Assembly: GCF_000067045.1 (NCBI RefSeq)
Contig: NC_010125.1
Span: 3,574,001-3,638,000, forward strand
Source: Gluconacetobacter diazotrophicus PA1 5
GTDB taxonomy: Bacteria > Pseudomonadota > Alphaproteobacteria > Acetobacterales > Acetobacteraceae
Direction: 5' to 3'
DNA length: 64,000 bases
The notes beneath the pieces were generated by a model that was not told where the DNA came from, ran no database searches, and worked only from the letters and a program-made list of their open reading frames with translations. This document shows, in pieces, positions 1 through 8,922 of the stretch. Numbering within the stretch: position 1 is the stretch's first letter; each line of letters starts with the position of its first letter. Made by a program: the position numbers and the translations under genes.

Positions 1-1689
1 ACGAAGAACAATCCGCTTTACGTGGGTGATCCGGGCGTGGGCAAGACCGCCATTGCCGAAGGCCTGGCCAAGCGCATCGTCGAGGGCGACGTACCCGAGG
101 TGCTGCTGAAATCCACGATCTATTCGCTGGACATGGGCGCCCTGCTGGCCGGAACCCGCTATCGCGGTGATTTCGAGGAACGGCTGAAGGCCGTCGTCAC
201 CGAACTGGACAACAATCCGGGCAGCATCCTGTTCATCGACGAGATCCATACCGTGATCGGCGCGGGCGCGACCTCGGGCGGGGCGATGGATGCGTCCAAC
301 CTGCTGAAGCCGGCGCTGGCGGCGGGAACGCTGCGCTGCATCGGGTCCACGACCTACAAGGAATACCGCCAGCATTTCGAGAAGGACCGCGCGCTGGTGC
401 GCCGGTTCCAAAAGATCGACGTGGCCGAGCCGACGCTGGAGGACGCGGTCAAGATCCTGCGCGGCCTGAAGGGCAATTACGAAAAGCACCACAAGGTCCG
501 CTACACCGAGGAAGCCATTCGCGGCGCGGTGGAACTGGCGGCGAAATACATCCATGACCGCAAGCTGCCGGACAAGGCGATCGACGTGATCGACGAGGTC
601 GGCGCCTCGCGGATGCTGGTGCCCGAGAACCGCCGCCGCAAGACCGTGACCCTGAAGGATGTCGAGGATATCGTGGCGAAGATCGCCCGCATCCCGCCCA
701 AGAGCGTGTCGTCCGACGACAAGGAGACGCTGCGCACGCTGGAGCGCGACCTGAAGGGCATGGTCTATGGCCAGGATCGCGCGATCGAGGCCCTGACGGC
801 GGCGATCAAGCTGTCGCGGGCCGGGCTGCGCGACCCGGAAAAGCCGATCGGCAACTACCTCTTCTCGGGCCCGACGGGCGTGGGCAAGACCGAGGTCGCC
901 AAGCAGCTGGCCAAGACGCTGGGCATCGAGCTGATCCGCTTCGACATGTCCGAGTATATGGAGCGTCATTCGATCTCGCGCCTGATCGGCGCCCCGCCGG
1001 GCTATGTCGGCTTCGACCAGGGCGGATTGCTGACCGACGCGATCGACCAGCATCCGCACGCCGTGCTGCTGCTGGACGAGATCGAGAAGGCACATCAGGA
1101 CCTGTATAACGTCCTGCTGCAGGTCATGGATCATGGCCGCCTGACCGATCACAACGGCAAGACGGTGGATTTCCGCAATGTCGTCCTGATCATGACGACC
1201 AATGCGGGCGCCGCCGACCTCAGCAAGGAGGCCATCGGGTTTGCCCGCGACGTTCGCAGCGGCGAGGACGAGGAGGCGATCAAGCGCATCTTCACCCCCG
1301 AATTCCGCAACCGTCTGGACGCGGTCATCCCGTTCGCCAACCTGACGCCCGAAATCGTCGGCCGGGTAGTCGAAAAGTTCGTCTTCCAACTGGAAGCGCA
1401 GCTTGCGGACCGCAACGTCACGATCGAGATCTCGTCGGCGGCGAAGGAATGGCTGGCCGAACGCGGCTACGACCGCCTGTATGGCGCCCGCCCGCTGGGC
1501 CGCGTCATCCAGGAACACATCAAGAAGCCGCTGGCCGAGGAACTGCTGTTCGGCCGCCTGGTGAAGGGTGGCGCGGTCAAGATCACGCTGAAGGACGGGG
1601 CGCTGGATTTCGAATATATCGAAGCCAACGCCGAAACCCCGGCCGAAGGCGATGAAGGCAGCGAGCGGGAGTCCGAAGCCGCGAACTGA
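1..1689 (+). CDS. clpA: ATP-dependent Clp protease ATP-binding subunit ClpA (5' end outside window)
   Basis: This is the C-terminal 562 residues of the AAA+ unfoldase that feeds substrates to ClpP; the N-domain and start lie before the window. The open frame runs from base 1. Two ATPase modules are visible: Walker A GDPGVGKT at about residues 9-16 with Walker B LFIDEIHT, and a second Walker A GPTGVGKT with Walker B LLLDEIEK. The two modules are joined by a short linker without the long coiled-coil middle domain of ClpB, which marks it as ClpA. An IGF tripeptide (in EAIGFARD) fits the ClpP-docking loop. The C-terminus is an acidic tail rich in Glu. A hairpin terminator follows closely. Confidence 0.96.
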   Translation, partial: TKNNPLYVGDPGVGKTAIAEGLAKRIVEGDVPEVLLKSTIYSLDMGALLAGTRYRGDFEERLKAVVTELDNNPGSILFIDEIHTVIGAGATSGGAMDASNLLKPALAAGTLRCIGSTTYKEYRQHFEKDRALVRRFQKIDVAEPTLEDAVKILRGLKGNYEKHHKVRYTEEAIRGAVELAAKYIHDRKLPDKAIDVIDEVGASRMLVPENRRRKTVTLKDVEDIVAKIARIPPKSVSSDDKETLRTLERDLKGMVYGQDRAIEALTAAIKLSRAGLRDPEKPIGNYLFSGPTGVGKTEVAKQLAKTLGIELIRFDMSEYMERHSISRLIGAPPGYVGFDQGGLLTDAIDQHPHAVLLLDEIEKAHQDLYNVLLQVMDHGRLTDHNGKTVDFRNVVLIMTTNAGAADLSKEAIGFARDVRSGEDEEAIKRIFTPEFRNRLDAVIPFANLTPEIVGRVVEKFVFQLEAQLADRNVTIEISSAAKEWLAERGYDRLYGARPLGRVIQEHIKKPLAEELLFGRLVKGGAVKITLKDGALDFEYIEANAETPAEGDEGSERESEAAN

Positions 1690-1709
1690 GTTCTTTCCGA
1701 AACAGAACG

Positions 1710-1742
1710 GGCCACGCGGCATATGTCGCGTGGCCTTTTTTA
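1710..1742 (+). terminator. Rho-independent terminator of clpA
   Basis: A 9-bp perfect stem (GGCCACGCG / CGCGTGGCC, 1710-1718 and 1727-1735) with an 8-base loop is followed directly by a run of T. It starts about 20 bases after the clpA stop codon. Confidence 0.88.
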
Positions 1743-1813
1743 TTGGCCGCCCCGTCATAGCGTCCCCGCTGTTCAAAGGGAGAACGGCGGCACGTCCGCA
1801 TGACTGATTAAAG

Positions 1814-1843
1814 GAAACAATGAGTTTCCATTGTTTCTATTTT
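1814..1843 (+). repeat. Inverted repeat followed by T-rich stretch, upstream of the doxX gene
   Basis: GAAACAATG (1814-1822) and CATTGTTTC (1829-1837) form a 9-bp perfect dyad with a 6-base loop, followed by TATTTTTA. The stem is AT-rich compared with the clpA terminator. It could be a second, weak terminator or an operator for the DoxX/hydrolase genes that begin about 100 bases further on. Confidence 0.45.
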
Positions 1844-1942
1844 TACGATCCCGGTAGCGTCATAACGTGTGTGCAACGGCGGTGAACAGTGCTTCGGCCT
1901 CGCCGTCTCCGACCACCCACGAACGCACAAGGATCTCACATC

Positions 1943-2371
1943 ATGAACCAGTTTCCGTCCCGCGACATTGCCCTGCTTGCCGCACGCTTTGCGCTCTCCC
2001 TGCTGTTCCTCGTCATGGGATGGGGCAAGCTCTCGGATTATGCCGGCACGGTCGCCTATATGACACAGACCGGCGCGCCGCTTCCGGGCGTGTCCGCCAT
2101 TATCGCCATCCTCGCCGAACTGGGAATCGGGGTCGCGCTCGTGGCAGGCATCCTGGTGACGCCGCTGTCGATCGCGCTGGCGATCTACACTGTCGTGACG
2201 GCTTTCATCGGGCACCATTTCTGGACGATGGACGGAATGCTTCGCTACGACATGACCATCCATTTCTACAAGAATATCAGCATCGCCGGCGGTCTCCTGG
2301 CCCTTGCCGCTGCCGGCCCCGGGCGTTTCACCCTGCGCCTGTCCAGACGCGAAGCCGTGACCGCCGCGTGA
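1943..2371 (+). CDS. DoxX family membrane protein
   Basis: A 142-residue, very hydrophobic protein with about four membrane segments. It has the DoxX pattern: an early LxxRxxLxxLFLxMGxxKL stretch (LLAARFALSLLFLVMGWGKL, residues 10-29), followed by a membrane pair containing the I-x-E-LGIGVAL segment. DoxX proteins are small inner-membrane proteins linked to thiol or quinone redox homeostasis. The ATG at 1943 was chosen because AAGGA lies about 9 bases upstream; the longer frame upstream has no ribosome site. It ends 38 bases before the alpha/beta hydrolase, so the two are probably co-transcribed. Confidence 0.85.
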   Translation: MNQFPSRDIALLAARFALSLLFLVMGWGKLSDYAGTVAYMTQTGAPLPGVSAIIAILAELGIGVALVAGILVTPLSIALAIYTVVTAFIGHHFWTMDGMLRYDMTIHFYKNISIAGGLLALAAAGPGRFTLRLSRREAVTAA

Positions 2372-2409
2372 CCGTTCCCGCTTCCGTGGATTTACCAAGG
2401 ATAATGATC

Positions 2410-3228
2410 ATGTCGCATTTCACGACGACCGACGGTGCGGAAATCTACTTCAAGGACTGGGGCAAGGGGCAGCCCGTGCTGTTCAGCCACGGTTGGCCGC
2501 TCAGTGCCGATATGTGGGATACGCAGATGCTGTTCCTTGCGGAACGCGGCTATCGCGCCATCGCGTTCGATCGGCGGGGCTTCGGACGCTCCAGCCAACC
2601 CTGGGACGGTCATGATTATGACCGTTTCGCCGCCGACATCGCCGAATTGATGACGCATCTGGACCTGCGGGATGTCACGCTCGTCGGCTTCTCGATGGGT
2701 GGTGGAGACGTGACGCGCTATATCGCCCGATATGGAACCGATCGTGTCGCGAAACTGGCCTTGCTCGGCGCCGTGACGCCGATCTTCATCAAGACGGAAG
2801 ACAATCCGTCCGGCCCCGATCGCGCGGTATTCGATGGTATTCGAGCGGGTCTCCTTTCCGACCGGGCGCAATTTATCAAGGACTTCGCAACGCCGTTCTA
2901 TGGCGTGAACCATGGCGGGAAAATCTCCGATGGCGTCATGGCGCAGACGCTGCAAATCGCCTTGCAGGCATCGCTCAAGAGCACGATCGATTGCGTGACG
3001 GCGTTCTCGGAGACGGATTTTCGTCCGGACATGGCCACGATCGATGTGCCGACATTGGTGATCCATGGCGATGACGACCAGATCGTGCCGCTGGAGTCCA
3101 CCGGACGGGTCGCCGCCGCCATGATCAAGGGGGCGACGCTCAGGATCTATGAAGGCGCTCCCCATGGTTTTGTCGTCACGCATGGGGATCGGCTCAATGC
3201 CGATCTACTGGAATTCCTGAAACACTGA
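2410..3228 (+). CDS. Alpha/beta hydrolase, non-haem chloroperoxidase/arylesterase type
   Basis: A 272-residue alpha/beta hydrolase of the cofactor-free haloperoxidase and esterase group. The nucleophile elbow is GFSMGG with Ser95. The acid is probably Asp223 in HGDDDQIVP and the base His252 in GAPHGF. The oxyanion region is HGWPLSADMW near residue 28. Members hydrolyse esters and can form peracids with hydrogen peroxide; the natural substrate cannot be told from sequence. ATG 2410 has AAGGA at a good distance, while ATG 2404 is too close to it. It follows the DoxX gene, suggesting a small oxidative-stress or detoxification unit, and converges with the epimerase gene. Confidence 0.88.
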   Translation: MSHFTTTDGAEIYFKDWGKGQPVLFSHGWPLSADMWDTQMLFLAERGYRAIAFDRRGFGRSSQPWDGHDYDRFAADIAELMTHLDLRDVTLVGFSMGGGDVTRYIARYGTDRVAKLALLGAVTPIFIKTEDNPSGPDRAVFDGIRAGLLSDRAQFIKDFATPFYGVNHGGKISDGVMAQTLQIALQASLKSTIDCVTAFSETDFRPDMATIDVPTLVIHGDDDQIVPLESTGRVAAAMIKGATLRIYEGAPHGFVVTHGDRLNADLLEFLKH

Positions 3229-3336
3229 AGACTGAAACGGGGCGTATTCTGCGCCATTTCCGCCCGAAGGATGATGCCGGTCCCACACGTCCGCCGCGGC
3301 TGCCCGACCGCCGCGACGGATGCGTGGTTCCAGCCC

Positions 3337-4230
3337 TTATCGCTGCATCTCCTCTTCGATCCACGCGGTGACCGATCGATGCACGGGTGCCCAGCCCAGC
3401 TCGGCGCGCGCCTTGTCCGCCCGCACCCGGCTGTTGGAACTGAGCCCGAACACCGCCAGTTCCCGGCCCCAACGGGCGATCGCGTCCTGTGGCGACCAGT
3501 CCTGTGAGGCCCCGATATCGAGCGCCTTGCCGATGGCGTCCGTGATATCCTTGAACGACGCCTCGCCATTCTCGACGAAATAGAAGCTGCCCGCTGGCGC
3601 TTTTTCCAATGCGAGAGCATAGAGTTCCGCGACGTCGGCAATATGCACGTTGGACCAGCGGTTGAGACCGCGACCGATATGGCGGGCGATGCCGCTTTCC
3701 TTCGCCTGCGCGACCAGCGGCGGTATCTGCACACTTTGCGACACCGGGCCCAGATGATTGCCATAAATCATGGTGTTGCACAGCACGACGGTGCACACGC
3801 CCGGTGCGGCGTCGCGGATCAGCGTGTCGATCGCAATACGGGCGATCTTGTCCGGTGCGGGATCGACCGGCGTCTCCTCGGTGAAGATCGCATCCGATGG
3901 CTCGCCGAGCGCCTCGTCACCGACGAGGCTGCTGCCGCTGGTATGCAGGAACGGCTTTTCCGACCCGGCCAACCCGAGCAACAGCGCTTCGACCGCGCCG
4001 CGATGATCGCTGCTCGCCGCATTGATGACGGCATCGGCATTACGCGCTTCCTCCATGAGAAGGACGCTGTCGTCCAGCGTGCCGACGACCGGCTCCATGC
4101 CGAAAGCGCGCAATTCATCGGCGCGCGCCGCGTTGCGGATCAGGCCGCGCAATGTATGCCCGCGCCGGGCCAGGGAAGCACCGACCGATCCGCCGATATA
4201 ACCGCTTGCGCCGGTAACGAAGATTTTCAT
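3337..4230 (-). CDS. NAD-dependent epimerase/dehydratase family protein (atypical SDR)
   Basis: A 297-residue extended or atypical short-chain dehydrogenase. The N-terminal nucleotide-binding motif GASGYIGGSVG sits within the first 20 residues, and a YGNH motif lies where the catalytic Tyr region of epimerases is expected. No sugar-nucleotide specificity signature is visible, so the substrate is unknown; such proteins are often NAD(P)H-dependent reductases of small carbonyl compounds. The start at 4230 has a strong AAGGAG site. A LysR regulator is transcribed divergently about 100 bases away, the usual arrangement for a regulator and its target. Confidence 0.85.
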   Translation of the reverse strand: MKIFVTGASGYIGGSVGASLARRGHTLRGLIRNAARADELRAFGMEPVVGTLDDSVLLMEEARNADAVINAASSDHRGAVEALLLGLAGSEKPFLHTSGSSLVGDEALGEPSDAIFTEETPVDPAPDKIARIAIDTLIRDAAPGVCTVVLCNTMIYGNHLGPVSQSVQIPPLVAQAKESGIARHIGRGLNRWSNVHIADVAELYALALEKAPAGSFYFVENGEASFKDITDAIGKALDIGASQDWSPQDAIARWGRELAVFGLSSNSRVRADKARAELGWAPVHRSVTAWIEEEMQR

Positions 4231-4333
4231 GACGTCCACTCCTTGCTCCGAACGAACATGATGATGTGGATCGGGATTGATAATCCGACGCCGGTGCACA
4301 AAACTCATGAAAAAATTTCACAGGCGAGGCGCC

Positions 4334-5239
4334 ATGGACAACCGGACAGGCGAAATGCAGGTCTTCGTTCGCGTCGTGGAGTGCGGCAGCTTTTCCGAGG
4401 CCGCGCGGCAATTGTTCATGACGCCGTCCACCGTTTCCAAACTGATCGCACGACTTGAGTCCCGGCTGGGCGTTCGGCTTATCGAACGTTCGACCCGCCG
4501 CCTGTCGCTGAGCGCGGAGGGACAGCTCTATTACGAGCGCGGGCAGGCGCTGCTCGCCGAACTGGATGACATGGAACAGACCGTCTCGCAGGGGATGCGT
4601 CATACGAGCGGTATCGTCCGGGTCAGCGCGTCGGTCGCGTTCGGTACCCTGGGGCTGGAACCGCTGCTTCCGGCGTTCTGGTCGGCATGCCCCAACGTCA
4701 TCGTCGATCTCTCATTGTCCGATGAGATCATCGATCTTTTTCTCGATCGCACCGACATCGCATTCCGCGTCGGCAAACTCGCGGATTCGACACTGACCAC
4801 ACAGCGGATCGGCAGCGCGCGTCGGAAGATCGTCGCATCTCCCGCCTATCTTGCGCGGCATGGCACGCCGGACACGGTCGATGACCTGGCGCGGCATAAT
4901 TGTCTCGGATTCAATTTCCGTCGCGCGGCGCCCGTCTGGCCGCTCAGGGAAGGCGGCCGCATCGTCGATCGCATGGTGCATGGCACGCTGCTGGCCAATA
5001 ACGGCGAAACCGTCCGGCGCCTCGCGGTCGCGGGGATGGGGCTGGCGCGACTGGGAAATTATCATGTCCGCGAGGATATCGCCGCCGGTCGGCTGGTGGA
5101 GGTGCTGGCCCAGGCCGGAATCCATGACGAGGAGGACATCCACGCCATTTATTCCGGCACGCAACGCATGCCGCAACGCATGCGGGTGTTCCTGGATTTC
5201 GTTATTCCGAAGCTACGGGCGTTTCTGAACCCGGCGTGA
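4334..5239 (+). CDS. LysR family transcriptional regulator
   Basis: A 301-residue LysR-type regulator. The N-terminal winged helix-turn-helix is clear (FVRVVECGSFSEAARQL, then TPSTVSKLIARLESRLG, residues 10-50), followed by the LysR substrate-binding domain to the C-terminus. The start at 4334 gives the standard LysR N-terminus; an upstream ATG at 4307 would add nine residues. It is divergent from the epimerase gene at 3337-4230 and most likely controls it from the shared 103-base region. The inducer is unknown. Confidence 0.92.
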   Translation: MDNRTGEMQVFVRVVECGSFSEAARQLFMTPSTVSKLIARLESRLGVRLIERSTRRLSLSAEGQLYYERGQALLAELDDMEQTVSQGMRHTSGIVRVSASVAFGTLGLEPLLPAFWSACPNVIVDLSLSDEIIDLFLDRTDIAFRVGKLADSTLTTQRIGSARRKIVASPAYLARHGTPDTVDDLARHNCLGFNFRRAAPVWPLREGGRIVDRMVHGTLLANNGETVRRLAVAGMGLARLGNYHVREDIAAGRLVEVLAQAGIHDEEDIHAIYSGTQRMPQRMRVFLDFVIPKLRAFLNPA

Positions 5240-5969
5240 GGTGTCCCGGTAAAACGGATAATCGGTCTAGCCATGCGACACCATGCCGGGATCCATGCGT
5301 CGTCATAAATACCCGCCGCGCGTTCGAAACCGTAGCCGGTCAGGACGATCGGCGTTGCTTCGGTAATCAGCAGACCGCCGCGAATATAGAAAAGACATTA
5401 TGCAGTATCGTCTACATCCGGGATAACAATATCCCCCCATTTGGCGCGCTGCTCCAAGGCATCTGCCAAGGCATGCTCGTGCCATCTGGCCGATATTCCG
5501 GGCTGAGCAAATATTTCAGCACCACTCTGGCCCGTTTCCACGCTCTCCATGTCAGCTATGTGAGAAATGTGGTACAGGCGCTTTGCCGAATGCTCCCCGA
5601 CCGATGAAAATATCAGACCAAGGTGGACAAGCACAGGCTGGAAGTCCCGCGTAAATCCTTTTGAACCACACTCAACCAGGACGTCCATCGGTTTTTCGGT
5701 GAGGGCTTGTCCGACAAACCTGATTCTCAAGGAAAAGTTCAGTGTCCAGAATGGATAGAGTTTACGTTGGCCATTCGGACCCTGGAAACCTTGTTTTTCG
5801 GAACCGGTACAGCGCGCAAGAAGTGCGTCACGCAGGGTTTCCCCTGCTTCATGCCGCAGCCCGGTGGCAGGGAACCGATATCCAGATTTTTATACATGCT
5901 ATCCGGGCATATTTCAGAGACCGGGGCCAAAGCGAATGGGTTTCCAAAGGGCAGTGCCCTTGCCTGACG
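5240..5969. other. 730-base stretch without a convincing gene; lower GC
   Basis: The stretch is visibly richer in A and T than the flanks and its open frames are short. The most protein-like frame runs on the minus strand from about 5889 down to 5398. It has no ATG start; TTG at 5730 would give 110 residues, and the text resembles no family I know. Plus-strand frames overlap it. It may hold a decayed gene or a short acquired segment. No tRNA, IS end or promoter could be supported. Confidence 0.4.
5398..5730 (-). CDS. Doubtful ORF or gene remnant, unknown
   Basis: A 110-codon frame with a TTG start, open for a further 53 codons upstream to a stop at 5890-5892. The mixed composition (MDVLVECG, DFQPVLVHLGLIF, EQRAKWGDIVI) looks more like a real soluble protein than a GC-driven shadow frame. 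No ribosome site precedes the TTG and no domain is recognised. It may be the 3' end of a gene that has lost its start. Confidence 0.25.
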   Translation of the reverse strand: MRIRFVGQALTEKPMDVLVECGSKGFTRDFQPVLVHLGLIFSSVGEHSAKRLYHISHIADMESVETGQSGAEIFAQPGISARWHEHALADALEQRAKWGDIVIPDVDDTA

Positions 5970-6458
5970 TCACTGATACCGCACGCCATTGACCACGACA
6001 TAGCCCGGCATGCCCCAGTTCCGGCCGGTGCCGTGGTGGGTCCAGTCGATGCCCTGGCTGCGGGGGTTGTCGTAGTAGTAGCGCCCGACCACGTCGGCGG
6101 TGTCGCCCTTGGCCACCCAGGGCCAGGGCGGGGCGGCCATGCGGTCAAGGTCCGAGACGATGCGGATCGACACCCCTGCCCCGACATCGAGGTAGAAATA
6201 CCCATGCCAGCCGCTGCGCGTGTGCCGCTGGCGGGAGACCGCGATGACGCGGCCGCAGACATGCACCGGCTGGTCGCCGCGCAGCGACCCGCCCTCGAAC
6301 GCCTGCTGCACCGCCAGGAAGTGCCGGTCGTCGCAGGATGGGCCGATGGCCTGCTGCGCGTGGGCCGTGCCCGCGGCCGATGCGGCCAGCAGGGTGGCCA
6401 GGGCGCATGCGGCCCGTATGGACGGTGTCATCGCCAGCCGGTTCCGTTTTCCGTTCAT
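5970..6458 (-). CDS. Exported DUF3465-like protein
   Basis: A 162-residue protein with an N-terminal signal peptide (hydrophobic ACALATLLAASAAGTAHAQ, cleavage after AHA). The mature part has the pattern of the DUF3465 family: VHVCGRV, a strand with basic residues, KGDTADVVGRYYYD, then the GIDWTHHGTG motif and a C-terminal G-x-Y. The family is periplasmic, of unknown function, with an OB-like strand order. ATG 6458 overlaps the ppk2 stop in an ATGA, so it is translationally coupled to ppk2. Confidence 0.72.
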   Translation of the reverse strand: MNGKRNRLAMTPSIRAACALATLLAASAAGTAHAQQAIGPSCDDRHFLAVQQAFEGGSLRGDQPVHVCGRVIAVSRQRHTRSGWHGYFYLDVGAGVSIRIVSDLDRMAAPPWPWVAKGDTADVVGRYYYDNPRSQGIDWTHHGTGRNWGMPGYVVVNGVRYQ

Positions 6459-7357
6459 GTCTTCGGCGCCTCGGCTTCCAGTTCGCGGCGGACCGTCTCC
6501 ATATCGGTCACCAGTTCGGGTGCCGGTTCGGGGATGGTCAATTTCAGCGATTCCAGCGCGTGGATGATCGTTTCCATGACCAGCAGCCGCGTCATCCATT
6601 TGCGGTCGGCCGGCACCACGATCCACGGCGCGCGGGGTTGCGCCGTATGGCGGATCGCCTCGCGATAGGCCGTCTGGTACGCGTCCCAGTGCGTACGCTC
6701 ACGCGCGTCGGACGGCGAGAATTTCCAGTGCTTCCTGTCCTCGTCGATCCGCTTCAGGAAGCGCCTGCGCTGTTCCTCCTTCGACAGGTTCAGGAAGAAT
6801 TTCAGGACCACCGTGCCCTGGTTCGCCAGGTACTGCTCGAAATGCCGGATGTCGCGGTACCGGTCCTCCCAGATCGCGTCGGTGCGCAGGGCGGGGGGAA
6901 TCTTCTGGCCGACCAGGATCTCGGGGTGGACCCGCGTGACCAGGACCTCCTCGTAATGGCTGCGATTGAAGATGCCGATCCGGCCGCAGGTGGGCGCCGC
7001 CATATGCACGCGCCACAGATAGTCGTGCTCCAGCTCGACCGGCCCGGGCTGCTTGAAGGACGTGACGGTGACGCCCTGCGGGTTCACCCCGGACATCACG
7101 TGCTTGATCACGCCATCCTTGCCGCCGGCATCCAGCGCCTGGAACACCAGCAGCAGCGACCATGTCCCGTTGGCGTACAGCAGGGTCTGCAGTTCCGACA
7201 GGCGCTGCACCCCCTTGCGCAGCATCTCCTCGCCTTCTTTCTTGCCGATGCCGTCGATCCGCCCGATCCGGGTCGGATGGGCGGCGAGGTCGAAATGCGC
7301 TCCGTCCTCGACCCGGCAGCGCGCCAGCAGGCGGGCCAGGTCCAGCGTCTGCCCCAT
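6455..7357 (-). CDS. ppk2: Polyphosphate kinase 2 family protein
   Basis: A 300-residue PPK2-family kinase, which transfers phosphate between polyphosphate and nucleotides. The Walker A-like motif is LDAGGKDGVIKHV, followed by the family signature NPQGVTVTSFKQP and the lid region near NRSHYEEVLVTRVHP. There is a single PPK2 domain of the usual size, so it is probably a class I or III enzyme phosphorylating nucleoside diphosphates or AMP; the subclass cannot be fixed by eye. The start at 7357 lies five bases after the SDR stop, and the gene overlaps the DUF3465 gene, so all three form one minus-strand operon. Confidence 0.93.
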   Translation of the reverse strand: MGQTLDLARLLARCRVEDGAHFDLAAHPTRIGRIDGIGKKEGEEMLRKGVQRLSELQTLLYANGTWSLLLVFQALDAGGKDGVIKHVMSGVNPQGVTVTSFKQPGPVELEHDYLWRVHMAAPTCGRIGIFNRSHYEEVLVTRVHPEILVGQKIPPALRTDAIWEDRYRDIRHFEQYLANQGTVVLKFFLNLSKEEQRRRFLKRIDEDRKHWKFSPSDARERTHWDAYQTAYREAIRHTAQPRAPWIVVPADRKWMTRLLVMETIIHALESLKLTIPEPAPELVTDMETVRRELEAEAPKT

Positions 7358-7362
7358 ATGCG

Positions 7363-8121
7363 TCAATCCTCCAGCCCCTTGACCACGGCCAGGCCCGCCG
7401 CGGCCTGGCAGGTCGGCATCAGCTCGATCTGGTTGATGTTCACATGCGCCGGCAGGCCCATCACCCAGGATACGGTTTCGGCGATGTCCTCGGGCAGGAT
7501 GGGATGGGTGCCCTGGTACACGGCGGCGGCCTTGGCGTCGTCGCGCAGGCGCACGGTGCTGAATTCGCTGCCGCCGCACAGGCCGGGTTCCAGGTTGGTC
7601 ACGCGCACCCGCGTCCCCAGCAGGTCGCAGCGCAGGTTGCGCATGAACTGCGACACGAACGCCTTGGACGCGCCGTACACATTGGCCCCCTGATACGGAT
7701 AGGTCCCGGCCGTGCTGCCCAGCGAGATGACGTGCCCGCGATTGCGCGCGACCATCCCCGGCAGCAGGGCGCGGGTGATTTCGACCAGGCCCGTCACGTT
7801 GGTCGCGATCATCTGCTGCCAGTCCGCGATCGTGGCGTCCTGCGCCTTGTCCAGGCCCAGGGCCAGGCCGGCATTGTTGACCAGGACATCGATTTCCTGC
7901 CAGCCGGGGGGCAGGCTGCCCGGCAGGGCCGCCAGGGCGTCGGCATCGTTCATGTCCAGGCGGAAGGGCAGCAGCGATGGCCCCAGCGCCTTCGCCAGCG
8001 CGTCCAGGCGGTCCTGGCGTCGCCCGGTCGCGATCACCCGATAGCCGTCATGCACCAATCGTTCCGCGATCGCGCGGCCGAATCCCGCCGTCGCCCCCGT
8101 CACCAGTACCTTCATCGCCAT
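7363..8121 (-). CDS. SDR family oxidoreductase, YdfG-like
   Basis: A 252-residue classical short-chain dehydrogenase. The TGATAGFGRAIA cofactor motif is at the N-terminus, with NNAG, a Ser in ISLGSTAG, and the YGASK catalytic motif. The segments EPGLCGGSEFSTVR and HVNINQIELMPTCQ are close to the YdfG group, NADP-dependent 3-hydroxy acid dehydrogenases (serine, malonic semialdehyde). ATG 8121 has an AAGGAGG site eight bases upstream; ATG 8115 is an alternative. It is the first gene of the operon with ppk2. Confidence 0.9.
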   Translation of the reverse strand: MAMKVLVTGATAGFGRAIAERLVHDGYRVIATGRRQDRLDALAKALGPSLLPFRLDMNDADALAALPGSLPPGWQEIDVLVNNAGLALGLDKAQDATIADWQQMIATNVTGLVEITRALLPGMVARNRGHVISLGSTAGTYPYQGANVYGASKAFVSQFMRNLRCDLLGTRVRVTNLEPGLCGGSEFSTVRLRDDAKAAAVYQGTHPILPEDIAETVSWVMGLPAHVNINQIELMPTCQAAAGLAVVKGLED

Positions 8122-8223
8122 CGCCGGCCCCTCCTTTTCCATTCGCTGCGTATTAAGCGCCATTCGCCCAGGGGTCGCAAATGTGACGGCCGCGAATTCG
8201 GGCGGGCCGCAAATCGGCGCATC

Positions 8224-8847
8224 ATGGTTGCAATGCCGGTCGGTTCTGTTTCTATGGACGGAATGTTCCCCGTTTCCCCCACATCGGCCGCGTCACTGAC
8301 CGGGTCCCTGCTGGTGGCCAGCCCCGCCCTGGCCGATACCCCCTTCGCGCGCAGCGTCATCTTCCTGTGCGCCCATGTGCCCGGGCAGGGCGCGATGGGC
8401 CTGATCGTGAACCGGCGCCTGCCGCAGCCGGGACTGGACGACGTGCTGGGGCAACTGGGGATCGACCCCGTGCCGCCGCGCCGACGGATCGACCTGTGCG
8501 CCGGCGGGCCGGTGGACGGGGGGCGGGGCTTCGTCCTGCATTCGTCGGACTGGACGGGCGAGGGCAGCATGTCCATCGACGGCGAGACCACCCTGACCGC
8601 CAGCCTGGACGTGCTGCGCGACATCGCCGACGGCGCCGGCCCCCGCCGCGCGCTGCTGGCACTGGGCCATGCAAGCTGGCAGGACGACCAGCTGGAAGAC
8701 GAGATCATCCACCGCAATGCCTGGCTGCCCGCCCCGGCCAGCGACGATATCCTGTTCGGATCGGATCACCGGGCGAAATGGCGGCAGGCCCTGGCCGCGA
8801 TCAATATCGACCCGATCCGGCTGAGCGCCCTGGCCGGCCACGCCTGA
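8224..8847 (+). CDS. algH: YqgE/AlgH family protein (UPF0301)
   Basis: A protein of up to 207 residues of the AlgH/YqgE family. The hallmark segments are present: GSLLVASPALADTPFARSVI, then GAMGLIVNRRL, CAGGPVDGGRGFVLHS, GHASWQDDQLEDEI and the C-terminal RNAWLPAP. The family is conserved in proteobacteria; biochemical function is poorly defined. Four in-frame ATGs (8224, 8233, 8254, 8263) precede the conserved core and none has a good ribosome site, so the true N-terminus is uncertain; the longest is given. It is followed by the CooA-like gene. Confidence 0.9.
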   Translation: MVAMPVGSVSMDGMFPVSPTSAASLTGSLLVASPALADTPFARSVIFLCAHVPGQGAMGLIVNRRLPQPGLDDVLGQLGIDPVPPRRRIDLCAGGPVDGGRGFVLHSSDWTGEGSMSIDGETTLTASLDVLRDIADGAGPRRALLALGHASWQDDQLEDEIIHRNAWLPAPASDDILFGSDHRAKWRQALAAINIDPIRLSALAGHA

Positions 8848-8891
8848 GACGCTGCGTCCGGGCAGAGGTCCCGACCCCATCGCGCGCGGCG

Positions 8892-8906
8892 TGGCACAAG
8901 GTTTGC
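8892..8906 (+). promoter_or_regulatory. Sigma-54 (RpoN) promoter for the CooA-like gene
   Basis: TGGCAC (8892-8897), five bases, then TTGC (8903-8906) matches the -24/-12 consensus TGGCAC-N5-TTGC exactly, with GG and GC eleven positions apart. The predicted transcription start is about 8918, only about five bases before the ATG at 8923. No TGT-N10-ACA activator site was found in the 200 bases upstream. Confidence 0.72.
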
Positions 8907-8922
8907 GTGGTGAAACGGCATC

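Noticed and set aside
1867-2409. Upstream extension of the alpha/beta hydrolase frame to 453 codons
   Set aside because: It overlaps the DoxX gene in another frame, and a ribosome site at 2397-2401 marks the real start at 2410.
8700-8891. Search for a NifA TGT-N10-ACA site upstream of the sigma-54 promoter
   Set aside because: The nearest candidate (near 8754) reads TGT-N10-TCA and does not fit the consensus.
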